From Marine Group II euryarchaeote MED-G38 (GTDB taxonomy: Archaea; Thermoplasmatota; Poseidoniia; Poseidoniales; Thalassarchaeaceae): a DNA stretch of 64,000 bases. Shown here in pieces: positions 30,373 to 40,469 of this stretch. The notes below the pieces were generated by a model. It was not told the DNA's origin. It did no database searches and saw only the letters and a program-made list of their open reading frames with translations. Position numbers and translations under genes: made by a program. Position 1 is the stretch's first letter; each line of letters starts with the position of its first letter. The stretch covers positions 43,088-107,087 of the forward strand of contig NTJP01000006.1 in the NCBI GenBank assembly GCA_002457145.1, read 5' to 3'.

Positions 30373-32115
30373 TTACATTTTCTCCGGAGAATCTATTCCT
30401 AGTAATTCTAAACCTTTTTTTAAAGTTCTACCCGTTAAATCACACAAGGCCAGCCTACTTTTGATTAACTCTTTATTATCATTCTTCAATACGGGACAAT
30501 TCTCATAAAATGAAGCAAAGGAAGAAGCTAGTGAGTGTAAATAATTACATAATTTATGAGGTGAAAAGGTAATTATTGATTCTTCAATTATATTTGCAAA
30601 TGAAAGAAGGCGTTTTGCCAAAAGTTCTTCTTCTTTATCAATAATAATAAAAATTGAATCATAAAGAGAAGTTGATGAGATATCTGATTTAGAAAATATA
30701 CTACAAATTCTTGCATGGGCATATTGGAGATATGGCGCAGTATTTCCTTCAAATGAAAGCATTTTATCCCAGTCAAAAACATAATCTTTAGTTCTTTCAG
30801 TTGAAAGATCTGCATATTTAACTGCCCCTATTCCTATCATTTTTGCTGAATCTAGCTTTTCATTAATAGATAAGTTAGGATTCTTCTCGGATATTACTTC
30901 TTTGGCTCTAGAAATAGATTCAGATAATAGATCAACGAGTTTAATGGTATTTCCTTCTCGGCTTTTGAGTATTTTTCCATCTTGATTCAGCACTGAACCA
31001 AAATTAACATGTGTTGCATTATGTCCTTCATGCAAAAAACCAGCCATTTGGGCAATATCGAAAACCATCTCAAAATGTTGTTTTTGAGGAGTTCCTACGA
31101 CATAAATTAAATCTGTACAATTTAATCTTTCTGTACGATCAATAATACATGCTAAATCAGTGGCAGAATAATTATATCCTCCATCACCTTTACGGATAAT
31201 TACTGGCATTTCATCCCCTTCTCTGTTAAGCCATTTTTTGATAGGAAAAACAACTTCTGCCCCCTCGCTATTTACCAATATATTAGATTTCGACAGTCTG
31301 TCAATAACAACCGGCAATAGGTCATGGTAGGAAGACTCGCCCTTAATATCGGAATCAGATAGTAGGACTCCTAGAATTGAATATACTTCGTTAAAATATC
31401 TCATTGATTCAGAAACTAGTATTTTCCAGAGGCGGAGAGTTTCTTTATCGCCTCCTTGCAACATTACAACTCTATTACGAGATCGGGATGCAAAGTTATC
31501 AATTGTATTGAATTTTGACCTAGCTTGTTTGTAAAAACTATCCAAATCACCAACCCCTAATTCTTTTGCAGCTTTATCTTCACCTAAATCAAGAAGATGT
31601 TCGATCAACATACCAAATGGAGTACCCCAATCTCCAATGTGATTTTCTCGGTATACAGTATATCCTTTGAATGATAATAATCTTACTATTGAGTCTCCTA
31701 TGACTGTTGATCTCAGGTGTCCAACGTGCATTTCCTTGGCGACATTAGGCGCGGAATAGTCAACAACAAACGTACGTGAATGATCATAGACAACGCCAAG
31801 TCTTTCATCTTTAAATATACGAGAAATTTGAGTTTCGATATAATTATTTGTAGCGCTAATATTAACAAAACCATTCTTAGATGAAACTTTGGCAATAGAA
31901 AGAATATCATCAGAAACTAATGAAACTATCTCCTCGGAAATATCTACAGGAGATCTTTTCATTATCTTCGAAAGTGAATGGCAAGGTATCGCAAGATCGG
32001 CATGGCCTTCAGTAGTTGCTGGAGCGAGTAATTCCGACAATATTTGTTCATCCAAGTTCAAAGAAGACATTACATCTTTGAAAAATGGATAAATATCTTT
32101 GATTAAAATTTCCAA
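30373..32115 (-). CDS. argS: Arginyl-tRNA synthetase
   Basis: VDYSAPNVAKEMHVGHLRSTVIGDSI; ENHIGDWGTPFGML; DALR-type C-terminus. Confidence 0.95.
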   Translation of the reverse strand: MEILIKDIYPFFKDVMSSLNLDEQILSELLAPATTEGHADLAIPCHSLSKIMKRSPVDISEEIVSLVSDDILSIAKVSSKNGFVNISATNNYIETQISRIFKDERLGVVYDHSRTFVVDYSAPNVAKEMHVGHLRSTVIGDSIVRLLSFKGYTVYRENHIGDWGTPFGMLIEHLLDLGEDKAAKELGVGDLDSFYKQARSKFNTIDNFASRSRNRVVMLQGGDKETLRLWKILVSESMRYFNEVYSILGVLLSDSDIKGESSYHDLLPVVIDRLSKSNILVNSEGAEVVFPIKKWLNREGDEMPVIIRKGDGGYNYSATDLACIIDRTERLNCTDLIYVVGTPQKQHFEMVFDIAQMAGFLHEGHNATHVNFGSVLNQDGKILKSREGNTIKLVDLLSESISRAKEVISEKNPNLSINEKLDSAKMIGIGAVKYADLSTERTKDYVFDWDKMLSFEGNTAPYLQYAHARICSIFSKSDISSTSLYDSIFIIIDKEEELLAKRLLSFANIIEESIITFSPHKLCNYLHSLASSFASFYENCPVLKNDNKELIKSRLALCDLTGRTLKKGLELLGIDSPEKM

Positions 32116-32124
32116 AATAGCACC

Positions 32125-33396
32125 TCATGACCATGCATAACGAAGAATAGCTGCTATACCTCCAAATGCAGCATCCAACGTAGCTCCTTCTTCAGTATCT
32201 AATGAAATTAGTCTTACTTTTGAAGATGTTCGCTCTGCGAGAATTGAAAGTTCATCTATCAAATCAACTGTTTTATCCGTTAGTTCAAACACTTCTTCAG
32301 ATTTACAATTAGCACATAATGGAGTTTCTGATGTTCTATTTTGTGTACTCACCCAAGTATTTTTGCATAACTTGCATGACCAATGTACTCTACGTTTTGT
32401 AATGGCCTCTGAAAGTAAAAGGGTTTCAACGGCACCTTGCTCAAGTGCAGCACGTATCATTGACTCACCATATGTTGCCTTTGGATGAGGTTGCATAACC
32501 TCTCGAAGGAAAATATCAACCACCTTTCTTTCAACATCTAGTTCGATTTGGTCCATTAAACCTCCTGCTCTTTGGATGAGTTCTCTAAGTCCACTTTCAT
32601 TTGAATAACCAACATCAAAAAATGGTTCGCGAATCAATTTCTTTATTTCGTGGTGAAAGTAATCATTTCTAATTACAAAATCTTTGGTAGCGCCGGGTCC
32701 TCCGATAATTATTCCTTTAAGATCCTGAATCATTGGAAGCCAATAAGCACAAGCTCTTTCGGTTGATTTTTTGAAAAATTTATGTGCAGCTTCTTCGATT
32801 AATCTTTCGAATCTTTGTGCCGATTGGCCCCCTCTTCCATGTTTGGAAGGGACTAAAGACGTAATATGTTCTTGGCAATGTAACCTTTTTCCTGATGCTA
32901 GGCCATAAGCTGCTTCTGATCTATCTATAACAAAAAGTCCATATGCAGTTCTATCTATTAGCATCTCTTCTAATTGGCTTAATTCAAAAGATGAGTCGCA
33001 TCTATATCTGAAAGATGGGAATGCCTCTGGTGGGTTATCTATTACAGTTGAAATTAATCGAGTTTTGTTATTTCCAGTTATTACATGACCGACAAATAAT
33101 GCTATCCCTAATTCACCAGGGGTTTTATATCTATTAAGAGTGGAGATTGCCGATTCTATTGCATCTGTAACATGTTTTTTTGTTGATTTAGATTTTATGT
33201 TTGCAGCTTGACCTGCTTCTTGCGTAAGATGATGTCTTACATCGCTAATCATCTTATCAGGAGGTATGATTACCGATACTAATTCAGTACCCATTCCCTT
33301 CATGACTGATACTTCAGCAAGAACTTTTTTTAGTTTTAAGCGACGTTGTTGTAATTCTAAATCCTCAGCCATAGACACCCTCCTGTGAATTGCCAT
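32125..33396 (-). CDS. prf1: Peptide chain release factor aRF1
   Basis: NIKS motif AANIKSKSTKK, GGQ motif GRGGQSAQRF, GGPGATKDFV. Confidence 0.96.
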   Translation of the reverse strand: MAIHRRVSMAEDLELQQRRLKLKKVLAEVSVMKGMGTELVSVIIPPDKMISDVRHHLTQEAGQAANIKSKSTKKHVTDAIESAISTLNRYKTPGELGIALFVGHVITGNNKTRLISTVIDNPPEAFPSFRYRCDSSFELSQLEEMLIDRTAYGLFVIDRSEAAYGLASGKRLHCQEHITSLVPSKHGRGGQSAQRFERLIEEAAHKFFKKSTERACAYWLPMIQDLKGIIIGGPGATKDFVIRNDYFHHEIKKLIREPFFDVGYSNESGLRELIQRAGGLMDQIELDVERKVVDIFLREVMQPHPKATYGESMIRAALEQGAVETLLLSEAITKRRVHWSCKLCKNTWVSTQNRTSETPLCANCKSEEVFELTDKTVDLIDELSILAERTSSKVRLISLDTEEGATLDAAFGGIAAILRYAWS

Positions 33397-33470
33397 AGGA
33401 GGCTACATTTCAACCCTTCAGCGTATCTAGAGCATAGAACTTCAAAGGGAGTATCTTCTTCCAACGGTCA

Positions 33471-34175
33471 ATGAAGTTCATCGTGGCCGCAGTAGGTGGG
33501 AGTTTATTGCGACCAGAAGTACAAGAAAGACAGAGTTGGCTGAAAGATTTATCCGTAATGGTAAAGGAACAAATTTCTCCTGGAGTAAAGCTTGGTTTAG
33601 TAGTTGGAGGAGGGAGTCCAGCAAGAGATAGTATTCAGCTTGTTGAACCAATTATTAATGATGTTCTGGCCCTCGACAGGATTGGAATATCTGCAACTAG
33701 ATTAAATGCTTCAATAATTAAAGAAGTTTTTCAAAATTCTGGAATTTTTGTATCAGAACAAATTCCTAAAAATGTTACTGAAGCAGTAACTCTTATGGAA
33801 AAATATGATGTTGTTGTAATGGGAGGGACTGTTCCGGGACACACTACTGATGCTGTTGCAATCGAATTGGCAATTTCTTCGAATTCAGATAAATGCATCA
33901 TTGCAACAAATGTAAATAAAGTATATGAAGAAGATCCTAGAAATAACGAAGGGGCAAAATCTTTTGATAACTTAACATTTAATGAATTACAGAAAATTGT
34001 TGGTCCGGCAGAACATTCTAACGCAGGAATATCGCAAGTAGTGGACCCCGTGGGAGTTTCATTGGCAAATAAATCTAAATTAACATTAAATATTTTAGAT
34101 GGAAGAAAGATAGAGAATATAAAAAATGCAATAAAGGGAAGTAAATTTGAAGGTACTACGGTAAATGGTGATTAA
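33471..34175 (+). CDS. pyrH: Archaeal-type UMP kinase
   Basis: Amino acid kinase fold: VVGGGSPARD, GGTVPGHTTDAVAIELA, ATNVNKVYEEDPR. Confidence 0.8.
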   Translation: MKFIVAAVGGSLLRPEVQERQSWLKDLSVMVKEQISPGVKLGLVVGGGSPARDSIQLVEPIINDVLALDRIGISATRLNASIIKEVFQNSGIFVSEQIPKNVTEAVTLMEKYDVVVMGGTVPGHTTDAVAIELAISSNSDKCIIATNVNKVYEEDPRNNEGAKSFDNLTFNELQKIVGPAEHSNAGISQVVDPVGVSLANKSKLTLNILDGRKIENIKNAIKGSKFEGTTVNGD

Positions 34176-34469
34176 TTGAGTCGTAAAGATACGATATTGA
34201 GGGCTGCTCAAAGAACAGCAAAGGAAGCTAGAGAAGCAGCATCTAGAAAGAGTAAGAGAAAGGAGAAGTCTGGAGTATCCCCCCATAGGCATTGCTCAAT
34301 ATGTTGGAAGCCTATTACTCTCGAAAGTCACCCGCCGGTTTGTAATAATATAGAATGTGAAGATTCCTGGAAGAAAAAAGATAAATCTAGAAAGAGATTG
34401 ACAATAATGATGTATTTCTTCCCGGCTTTCGCAATTCTTCTTTTAATAATTAATATTTTACAAAGTTAA
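34176..34469 (+). CDS. Zinc-ribbon (DUF2116-like) membrane protein
   Basis: HCSICWKPITLESHPPVCNNIEC then TM helix; TTG start abuts the pyrH stop. Confidence 0.7.
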   Translation: MSRKDTILRAAQRTAKEAREAASRKSKRKEKSGVSPHRHCSICWKPITLESHPPVCNNIECEDSWKKKDKSRKRLTIMMYFFPAFAILLLIINILQS

Positions 34470-34486
34470 ATAATGGAATTGAAAAT

Positions 34487-35071
34487 ATGATGATGAGAAT
34501 TCTATCAATATTACCCGGTTTTGTAGGATTCCTATGCATAATTATAATGATTAGCAGTATAATTGGTTACTCCACAGAAGAAGTTGTAAATGATATACCA
34601 ATAGTGCCTTGTAGTGATGATGATGAAATTGGTTGTAGAGTTGCAATGACCAGTTCGGATATTGAAGTTCCGAATGCATTCAGTCTGCTTGAAATTAAAA
34701 TTTCTGTTATTTGGGAAGAGTCAGAAAGAAGTTGGTTCGGAGTAATACAACAATATGATGAAGCTTGTGAACCAGATAGTAATGGCTTAACAAATTGTAC
34801 TGAATCAGATTTTGAAGATTATATCATTGCAGGAGGCTCTAACGCAGATGGAAAATTACAATTCGAAATGGAACCAGGAGAATATAGATTTATCACTGCA
34901 GGAAAGGATAGCTCAGCAATAAGTCAACAAGATGCAAGTTTACAAATAGAAATACATCTTAATTCAATAATAGAATTGATAATCGGAGGGATTGGAATAT
35001 TTTTATTCATTGGAGCAACTGAAATGGCATTTCCATTAAGAGAATTATATAGAAAATTTAGAGATGCATAA
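34487..35071 (+). CDS. Hypothetical membrane protein
   Basis: 194 aa with N- and C-terminal TM segments and an acidic extracytoplasmic domain. Confidence 0.65.
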   Translation: MMMRILSILPGFVGFLCIIIMISSIIGYSTEEVVNDIPIVPCSDDDEIGCRVAMTSSDIEVPNAFSLLEIKISVIWEESERSWFGVIQQYDEACEPDSNGLTNCTESDFEDYIIAGGSNADGKLQFEMEPGEYRFITAGKDSSAISQQDASLQIEIHLNSIIELIIGGIGIFLFIGATEMAFPLRELYRKFRDA

Positions 35072-35117
35072 CATATTTGATAGTATCTTTGAATAACCAC
35101 GTGATAGTGGCACCCAT

Positions 35118-35237
35118 ATGGTTGTACCTAAGTGCCCTAACTGTGGGTCAAAAAAAGATATTGGGGGCCTTGATAATTCATTTGGTGGACATCAGATTTT
35201 TTGTACTGTCTGTGGCCATAACTGGCACATATCATAA
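35118..35237 (+). CDS. Small zinc-ribbon protein (39 aa), not in the supplied ORF track
   Basis: ATG...TAA reads MVVPKCPNCGSKKDIGGLDNSFGGHQIFCTVCGHNWHIS; two CxxC knuckles. Confidence 0.7.
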   Translation: MVVPKCPNCGSKKDIGGLDNSFGGHQIFCTVCGHNWHIS

Positions 35238-36371
35238 ATATCTGGCTTCATCTTGACGCCGTAAAATTTCTTGCTGAGAACCTATTGGTTTTATTGAGTC
35301 GTCTTCGCGATACCAGTGATCAGGCAAAATTAATGGATCTGAAACAATATTTGACGCAATTTTTTCTATTATTATTTTTCTAAGCTCTTCAATACCAGAA
35401 CCAGTTTTTGCACTGATAAGAATCTCAATATTTGATGGTTTTTTATCAAATAAATCAGATTTAGTATGAATAGTGAGTATTGGCTTACCGGTAATCATAT
35501 TTTGAACTTCTTTGAATAAATTATTTTGTTCTTTAAGAGGTGTTGTGGCACCATCAGTTGAATCTATTAAGAATAAAAGAACATCCCCGATATTCTCCAA
35601 TGCTGCAATAGCTTGCATTTCAATATTATTTCTTTCAAACATCGGCCTATCTAAAAGTCCTGGAGTATCTACCATTTGATAGACTCGTCTTCTATGTTCA
35701 AAATGCCCTAAATGCAATTGTTTTGTTGTGAATGGATATTCTGCTACTTCCGGCTCTCCGCTTGAAAGAGAGTTTATCAATGCCGATTTACCAACATTAG
35801 GAGAACCTGCTACTACTATGCAGGGCTCTAATGAATCGATTGAAGGTAGTTTTCTAAGTATATTTCTAGCATCTCCCAGCCATATTATAGAATCAGAAAT
35901 TTGATCTACTATTGAGGAAATCCTGCCATAAGCATGCCTTCTTTCTTTGTGAAAACCATCAATTTCCCTTAATCTGAGCATTTTTTGTTGTGAATCGGAT
36001 GCAAGTCTTATCACTTTATCAGATGCCCATTGCAATGCACCTAAATTTCTACGAAAGTCATCATTACCTACGGCTGCATCGACCAAAGCTTGATCAAAAT
36101 CAGATAACGAATTAAGACTTGGCCATTTTTCGATATAGTCAAGTAGAGTTGAGGAAATGATATCAGCAGCAGATTGGACCATTCTATTCATTTGCTTTCT
36201 TACTCTATGATACTTATCCGGATCTTCAACTAAATTAGCTTGTTTACTAGCTCTTGAGAATGCCTTATCCAGTATCTCTTGAGGGTAAAGAACTGTAGGT
36301 ATAGATCGCCAATTGATGGATGCCATGGTGTCTCTCAGGCATATGGCTAAGACCATGACACTTGAAATCAT
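35232..36371 (-). CDS. Nog1-like GTP-binding protein
   Basis: G1 AGSPNVGKSALIN, G3 DTPGLLDRP, HTKSD; Nog1-type N-terminal helical region. Confidence 0.88.
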   Translation of the reverse strand: MISSVMVLAICLRDTMASINWRSIPTVLYPQEILDKAFSRASKQANLVEDPDKYHRVRKQMNRMVQSAADIISSTLLDYIEKWPSLNSLSDFDQALVDAAVGNDDFRRNLGALQWASDKVIRLASDSQQKMLRLREIDGFHKERRHAYGRISSIVDQISDSIIWLGDARNILRKLPSIDSLEPCIVVAGSPNVGKSALINSLSSGEPEVAEYPFTTKQLHLGHFEHRRRVYQMVDTPGLLDRPMFERNNIEMQAIAALENIGDVLLFLIDSTDGATTPLKEQNNLFKEVQNMITGKPILTIHTKSDLFDKKPSNIEILISAKTGSGIEELRKIIIEKIASNIVSDPLILPDHWYREDDSIKPIGSQQEILRRQDEARYL

Positions 36372-36443
36372 TAGTCGGTTGACGTCTTAAAATAGTAAAC
36401 AATAACCCTATCTCTTTTTTTAGAATTACATGCACGTATAGCC

Positions 36444-36896
36444 ATGGATGGGAACAGGACGGCATCAATAATCAAAAATTTACCAGAATGGGCTAAAAAA
36501 ATGTATATAGAAAATGGGTCTCCAGATTTAAAAGAAAACGAAGATATTTTTCATGGTCCTTTGATAGATAGAAAACATGGATTAAGGAAAGATGACTTAA
36601 TAGAAATTAGCATAGATGATAGAGTTCTGCCTAAAAATGAAAATCGTAAGATAGGAGGTATGCTGATAGGAACTACACGAAATTCTGTAGATGTATTAGA
36701 TGCTGATGGTAATTTTTTATCAATTTCAAGAGATAGAATTGTTCAGATAAAAATTATAATACATCTTCGAAAAACATATTTAGAAGATGAGGAATTACTA
36801 ACATTTGAAAAAGAAGATATGCGAAGAAGAGCAAATGTTCAAGAAAAAGCTGAAAAGAATGCCGAAGGAAGTAGAGACGGACATATATGGGATTGA
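36444..36896 (+). CDS. Hypothetical protein, possible Sm/SH3-like beta-barrel
   Basis: IGGMLIGTTRNSVDVLDADGNFLSISRDRIVQIKI beta-rich segment; 150 aa. Confidence 0.5.
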   Translation: MDGNRTASIIKNLPEWAKKMYIENGSPDLKENEDIFHGPLIDRKHGLRKDDLIEISIDDRVLPKNENRKIGGMLIGTTRNSVDVLDADGNFLSISRDRIVQIKIIIHLRKTYLEDEELLTFEKEDMRRRANVQEKAEKNAEGSRDGHIWD

Positions 36897-36900
36897 TAAT

Positions 36901-37227
36901 ATGGAATTAAGTAAGAAAAAGTGTATACCTTGTGAAGGAGGAATTCCTCCTTTGAATGAAGAAGAATGTAATGTATTAAGTAAAGAAATTGATGATAATT
37001 GGGAAGTTATATCCTTACATCATTTGGAAAGAGAGTGGTTGTTTGATGATTTTATAAATGCATTAAATTTCACTAACAAGCTTGGAGGCATATGTGAAGA
37101 AGAAAATCATCATGCTGATTTCGAGTTAGGATGGGGAAGAGTTAAGGTCAAAATTTTTACACATAAAATTGATGGATTGGCCGAGGCAGATTTTATTCTT
37201 GCAGCAAAATTTGATTGTTTGGATTAG
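36901..37227 (+). CDS. Pterin-4a-carbinolamine dehydratase (4a-hydroxytetrahydrobiopterin dehydratase)
   Basis: EENHHADFELGWGRVKVKIFTHKIDGLAEADFILAAKFD; start ATG 36901, 5 bp after the preceding gene. Confidence 0.88.
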   Translation: MELSKKKCIPCEGGIPPLNEEECNVLSKEIDDNWEVISLHHLEREWLFDDFINALNFTNKLGGICEEENHHADFELGWGRVKVKIFTHKIDGLAEADFILAAKFDCLD

Positions 37228-37235
37228 GAATTTAC

Positions 37236-37808
37236 ATGAGTATTGTACAGGATCTCCTGAATAGTAGAAGAAGTATTTATCACTTCACAGACCAAAATGT
37301 GAAATTGACAGATTTAGATAAAGCGTTTAAAGCGGCTAGTAATGCACCTTGTCATAAACAAACCCATCCATGGAATTACTACGTATTAGGTGAAAAAACA
37401 AGGAAAAAATTGTTACCTACTGTGATTTCATTAGCCAAAATAAAGGCTAAAAATAATAATGAAGAAGATACTATGTCTTCTGTCAATAGGGCTATTTCAA
37501 AGATAATGGATATTCCAGTAATTATCGTTGTAACAGCAAAACTAAGTCCTGAAGATTTATTCAGAGAACAAGAAGATTATGCAGCCACAGTTTGTTCTTT
37601 ACATAATCTCGTTCTATCGCTTTGGGATATGGGAATTGGCTCTCAATGGAGTACTGGTGGCATTACTAGAAGTTCAATGACCTATGATAGATTAGAGATA
37701 AATATAAAATTAGAAAAAATTATAGGTTTCCTTAAAGTAGGATATCCTCAAAAAATACCAAAAAAACAGAAGAAAGAGGTCTCCGAAATAAGAAAATTTC
37801 TACCCTAA
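37236..37808 (+). CDS. Nitroreductase-family protein
   Basis: LLNSRRSIYHFTDQ, ASNAPCHKQTHPWNYYVL, GIGSQWSTGG, IGFLKVGYPQ. Confidence 0.85.
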   Translation: MSIVQDLLNSRRSIYHFTDQNVKLTDLDKAFKAASNAPCHKQTHPWNYYVLGEKTRKKLLPTVISLAKIKAKNNNEEDTMSSVNRAISKIMDIPVIIVVTAKLSPEDLFREQEDYAATVCSLHNLVLSLWDMGIGSQWSTGGITRSSMTYDRLEINIKLEKIIGFLKVGYPQKIPKKQKKEVSEIRKFLP

Positions 37809-37820
37809 TATGGTGATAAA

Positions 37821-38843
37821 ATGAAAAAAATAATTTATACAAAAGTCGGAGGACTTGAGGCGATAGATATAATAGAACAAGAAAAAGAGAATATTGGTGA
37901 AAGAGAAGTTAGAGTTAGAGTTCACCGGGCAGGAATTAATTTTGCCGATCTAATGATGAGGCAGGGATTATATGGTGCAAGTCCAGATTTTCCTTTTACC
38001 CCGGGTTATGAGGTATCAGGAGAAGTTATTGAAATAGGTAAACTTGTCTCAAAAGTTAATCTAAATGACAGAGTAATAGCTATTCCAGGTTTTGGAGGGT
38101 ATTCTGAAGAAATAATAATTACAGAAAATAGAGTAATCATAATACCTGAAAAAATGTCCTATGATCAAGCTGCATCTATTCCTGTGACTTATGGTACTGC
38201 TTTCCATATGTTAGTTCATTTAGGCTGCATAAAAGAAGGAGACGCCATATTAATTCATCATGCAGCAGGAGGAGTGGGAACAGCAGCAGCACAAATATGT
38301 AAGGCATATGGTGCATCTTTAATCATAGGAACTGCTTCTAGTAAGAAAAAAGATTTTGTTGAATCCCTTGGAATGCATTTTGTAGATAAAGAAAAAGATG
38401 ATTTTGTTAAAATATGTAAAGATCTTACAGGAGGTTTTGGAGTTAATCAGGCAATAGACCCAGTTGCAGGAAAGCATTTGATGAGATCATATAAAGCACT
38501 GAGAAACGGAGGCAAATTACATTGCTTTGGAGCTTCCTCTGCTGTTCCGAAGTCAAAAAGATCATGGTTTGCTGCATTGAAGATGTGGATCGATACACCA
38601 AGATTCAATCCAATAAAAATGATGAAATCTAATAAATCTGTTTTTGGAGTTCATATGGGAACTTTAGACGATGAGAGGATATTTAATAGTCATCTTCAAG
38701 AGTTGAATAAGATGATGCTGTCGGGAAGTATTAATCCAATAATAGACTCAATTTGGAGATTTGAAGATGTACGTGAAGCCCAGAGGCATATGCATGATAG
38801 AAAAAATTGTGGCAAAATAATATTAGATTTTGCACCTAAATAA
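37821..38843 (+). CDS. Medium-chain quinone oxidoreductase (VAT1-like)
   Basis: VRVHRAGINFADLMMRQG, AAGGVGTAAAQICKA, PVAGKHLMRSYKALRNGGKLHCFGASS. Confidence 0.88.
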   Translation: MKKIIYTKVGGLEAIDIIEQEKENIGEREVRVRVHRAGINFADLMMRQGLYGASPDFPFTPGYEVSGEVIEIGKLVSKVNLNDRVIAIPGFGGYSEEIIITENRVIIIPEKMSYDQAASIPVTYGTAFHMLVHLGCIKEGDAILIHHAAGGVGTAAAQICKAYGASLIIGTASSKKKDFVESLGMHFVDKEKDDFVKICKDLTGGFGVNQAIDPVAGKHLMRSYKALRNGGKLHCFGASSAVPKSKRSWFAALKMWIDTPRFNPIKMMKSNKSVFGVHMGTLDDERIFNSHLQELNKMMLSGSINPIIDSIWRFEDVREAQRHMHDRKNCGKIILDFAPK

Positions 38844-38866
38844 TTAAAAATATTACGAAGATTATC

Positions 38867-39289
38867 CTATAGCCTAACAGGCCTAGTTGCTCCACAAGCC
38901 TGGCATTTTAGAAGAGTCGTTCTAGCTTCTCTTATGAAACTAGTATCTGGTGATCTGCACTGATTACAAATTACATATGATTTAACATAAGAAACTATTT
39001 TTTCTTTAATTCTTTTTGGAGGGACTCGTCCTTTGAACATTATTCGAATCTGCTCTCTAGTTCCGGATGTTCCCAACTCATTTAATAGATATTGATAAAC
39101 ATGATTTGCGTCGCGATCCATTGCATCTACAATATCTGAGAAATTTCTCAATATTGTCTGACTTCCTTCTATTAAAACATCGGGTTCGGGCATAGTCCAT
39201 CTTGACCTCTCGCTGATATCTTTGGGTATCATTTCTCTGGCTCTGTCGAGAAGTGATTCATAGTCAGACATGATTGGTCCAATAGCCAT
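38867..39289 (-). CDS. Translation initiation factor aIF2 subunit beta
   Basis: Zn-binding C-terminus VICNQCRSPDTSFIREARTTLLKCQACGATRPV. Confidence 0.92.
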   Translation of the reverse strand: MAIGPIMSDYESLLDRAREMIPKDISERSRWTMPEPDVLIEGSQTILRNFSDIVDAMDRDANHVYQYLLNELGTSGTREQIRIMFKGRVPPKRIKEKIVSYVKSYVICNQCRSPDTSFIREARTTLLKCQACGATRPVRL

Positions 39290-39358
39290 TCCTTTTTCAC
39301 CCCACCGGATAAATTACAATTTACTAAATGTAAAAAGGCTACCTCCTTTGCTAGTAGC

Positions 39359-39808
39359 ATGGATATGACCTTGGAAGTTAAAGTTGCAAAGATTCATTCA
39401 ATGGCCAAGATGCCTACGAGAGGAAGTATAAATGCCGCAGGATGGGATTTGTATGCATTGGAAGATATGACAGTACCATTTAGAAAAAGTATGAAAATAC
39501 GTACGGGAATTAGAGTTGCAATACCTAATGGATATGAGGGTCAGGTCAGATCACGTTCTTCATTAGGCAAGAAAGGATTAATATTACCTCATAGTATTGG
39601 AACAATCGATTCAGATTATAGAGGAGAATTATTTGTCTTAATGACATGGATAGGTGAGAGTGAATCCTACACAGTAACCGCGGGTGAAAGAATCGCCCAA
39701 TTACTAATTTGTCCCATACCAGATGTCATCTTTACAGAAGTTGATGAAGATGATTTAGGTAAAACCGAGCGAGGAGCGGGTGGTTTTGGAAGTACTGGTA
39801 AGTTCTAA
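39359..39808 (+). CDS. dut: dUTP diphosphatase
   Basis: NAAGWDLYA, RSRSSLGKKG, IGTIDSDYRGE, GERIAQLLI, ERGAGGFGSTG. Confidence 0.94.
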   Translation: MDMTLEVKVAKIHSMAKMPTRGSINAAGWDLYALEDMTVPFRKSMKIRTGIRVAIPNGYEGQVRSRSSLGKKGLILPHSIGTIDSDYRGELFVLMTWIGESESYTVTAGERIAQLLICPIPDVIFTEVDEDDLGKTERGAGGFGSTGKF

Positions 39809-39881
39809 AAATTACTTTTTTATTTAAAATAACTAGTCTATTGTCGGTGGATTCATAGCACTTGAGTGTCAGGCAGGTATT

Positions 39882-40460
39882 ATGCAAATGAGTATAGAGG
39901 AACTTAGGAAGCAAGTAGAGAGTTATCGTACTGAAGGCTTGAGTACACAACAAATAGCGGATGAAATGTCACTTTCTCAGACGACTGTATTGTGGCTTTC
40001 GGCTAAAGAAATAGTTGAAGAACAACCAATTGATATCAGAGTTGGGTGGAGATCTATAGCAGTAAAAGGTTCTAGAATTGAGGCTATTTCATCAATATTC
40101 TGTGACATAATTGAAGAAGAATGTGGAGACGAAATTGATGTAATTGTAGGCATAAGTCTCAATGGGATAGCATTTGCTCAATCAATTGCCAGCATGATGG
40201 ACTTGGAACTTTCAATTAGTCGGAGCATAAGTGAAGATGGAAATGGACATATTTCAGATGTTTATGCAGATGTAAGAGGTAAAAATGTAGTCATAATAGA
40301 TGATGTAATATCTTCTGGGACCACTATGAAGAAAACAATAAATAATTTAAAAACCATGGGTAGTAATGTTTCCTTATGTGTTGTGCTTGCAAATAAGTCT
40401 GTTGTTGATGAATTAGAAGGCGTTCCTCTGAGAGGGTTAATTAGAGTAGTTTCTGTTTGA
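39882..40460 (+). CDS. GfcR-type HTH / phosphoribosyltransferase-like regulator
   Basis: N-terminal HTH (GLSTQQIADEMSLSQTTVLWL) plus PRPP loop VVIIDDVISSGTTMKKT. Confidence 0.85.
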   Translation: MQMSIEELRKQVESYRTEGLSTQQIADEMSLSQTTVLWLSAKEIVEEQPIDIRVGWRSIAVKGSRIEAISSIFCDIIEEECGDEIDVIVGISLNGIAFAQSIASMMDLELSISRSISEDGNGHISDVYADVRGKNVVIIDDVISSGTTMKKTINNLKTMGSNVSLCVVLANKSVVDELEGVPLRGLIRVVSV

Positions 40461-40469
40461 GGTGTCAAT

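Noticed and set aside
35097-35110. ccac-gtgata-gtgg hairpin ahead of the zinc-ribbon ORF
   Set aside because: Only a 4-bp stem; expected by chance.
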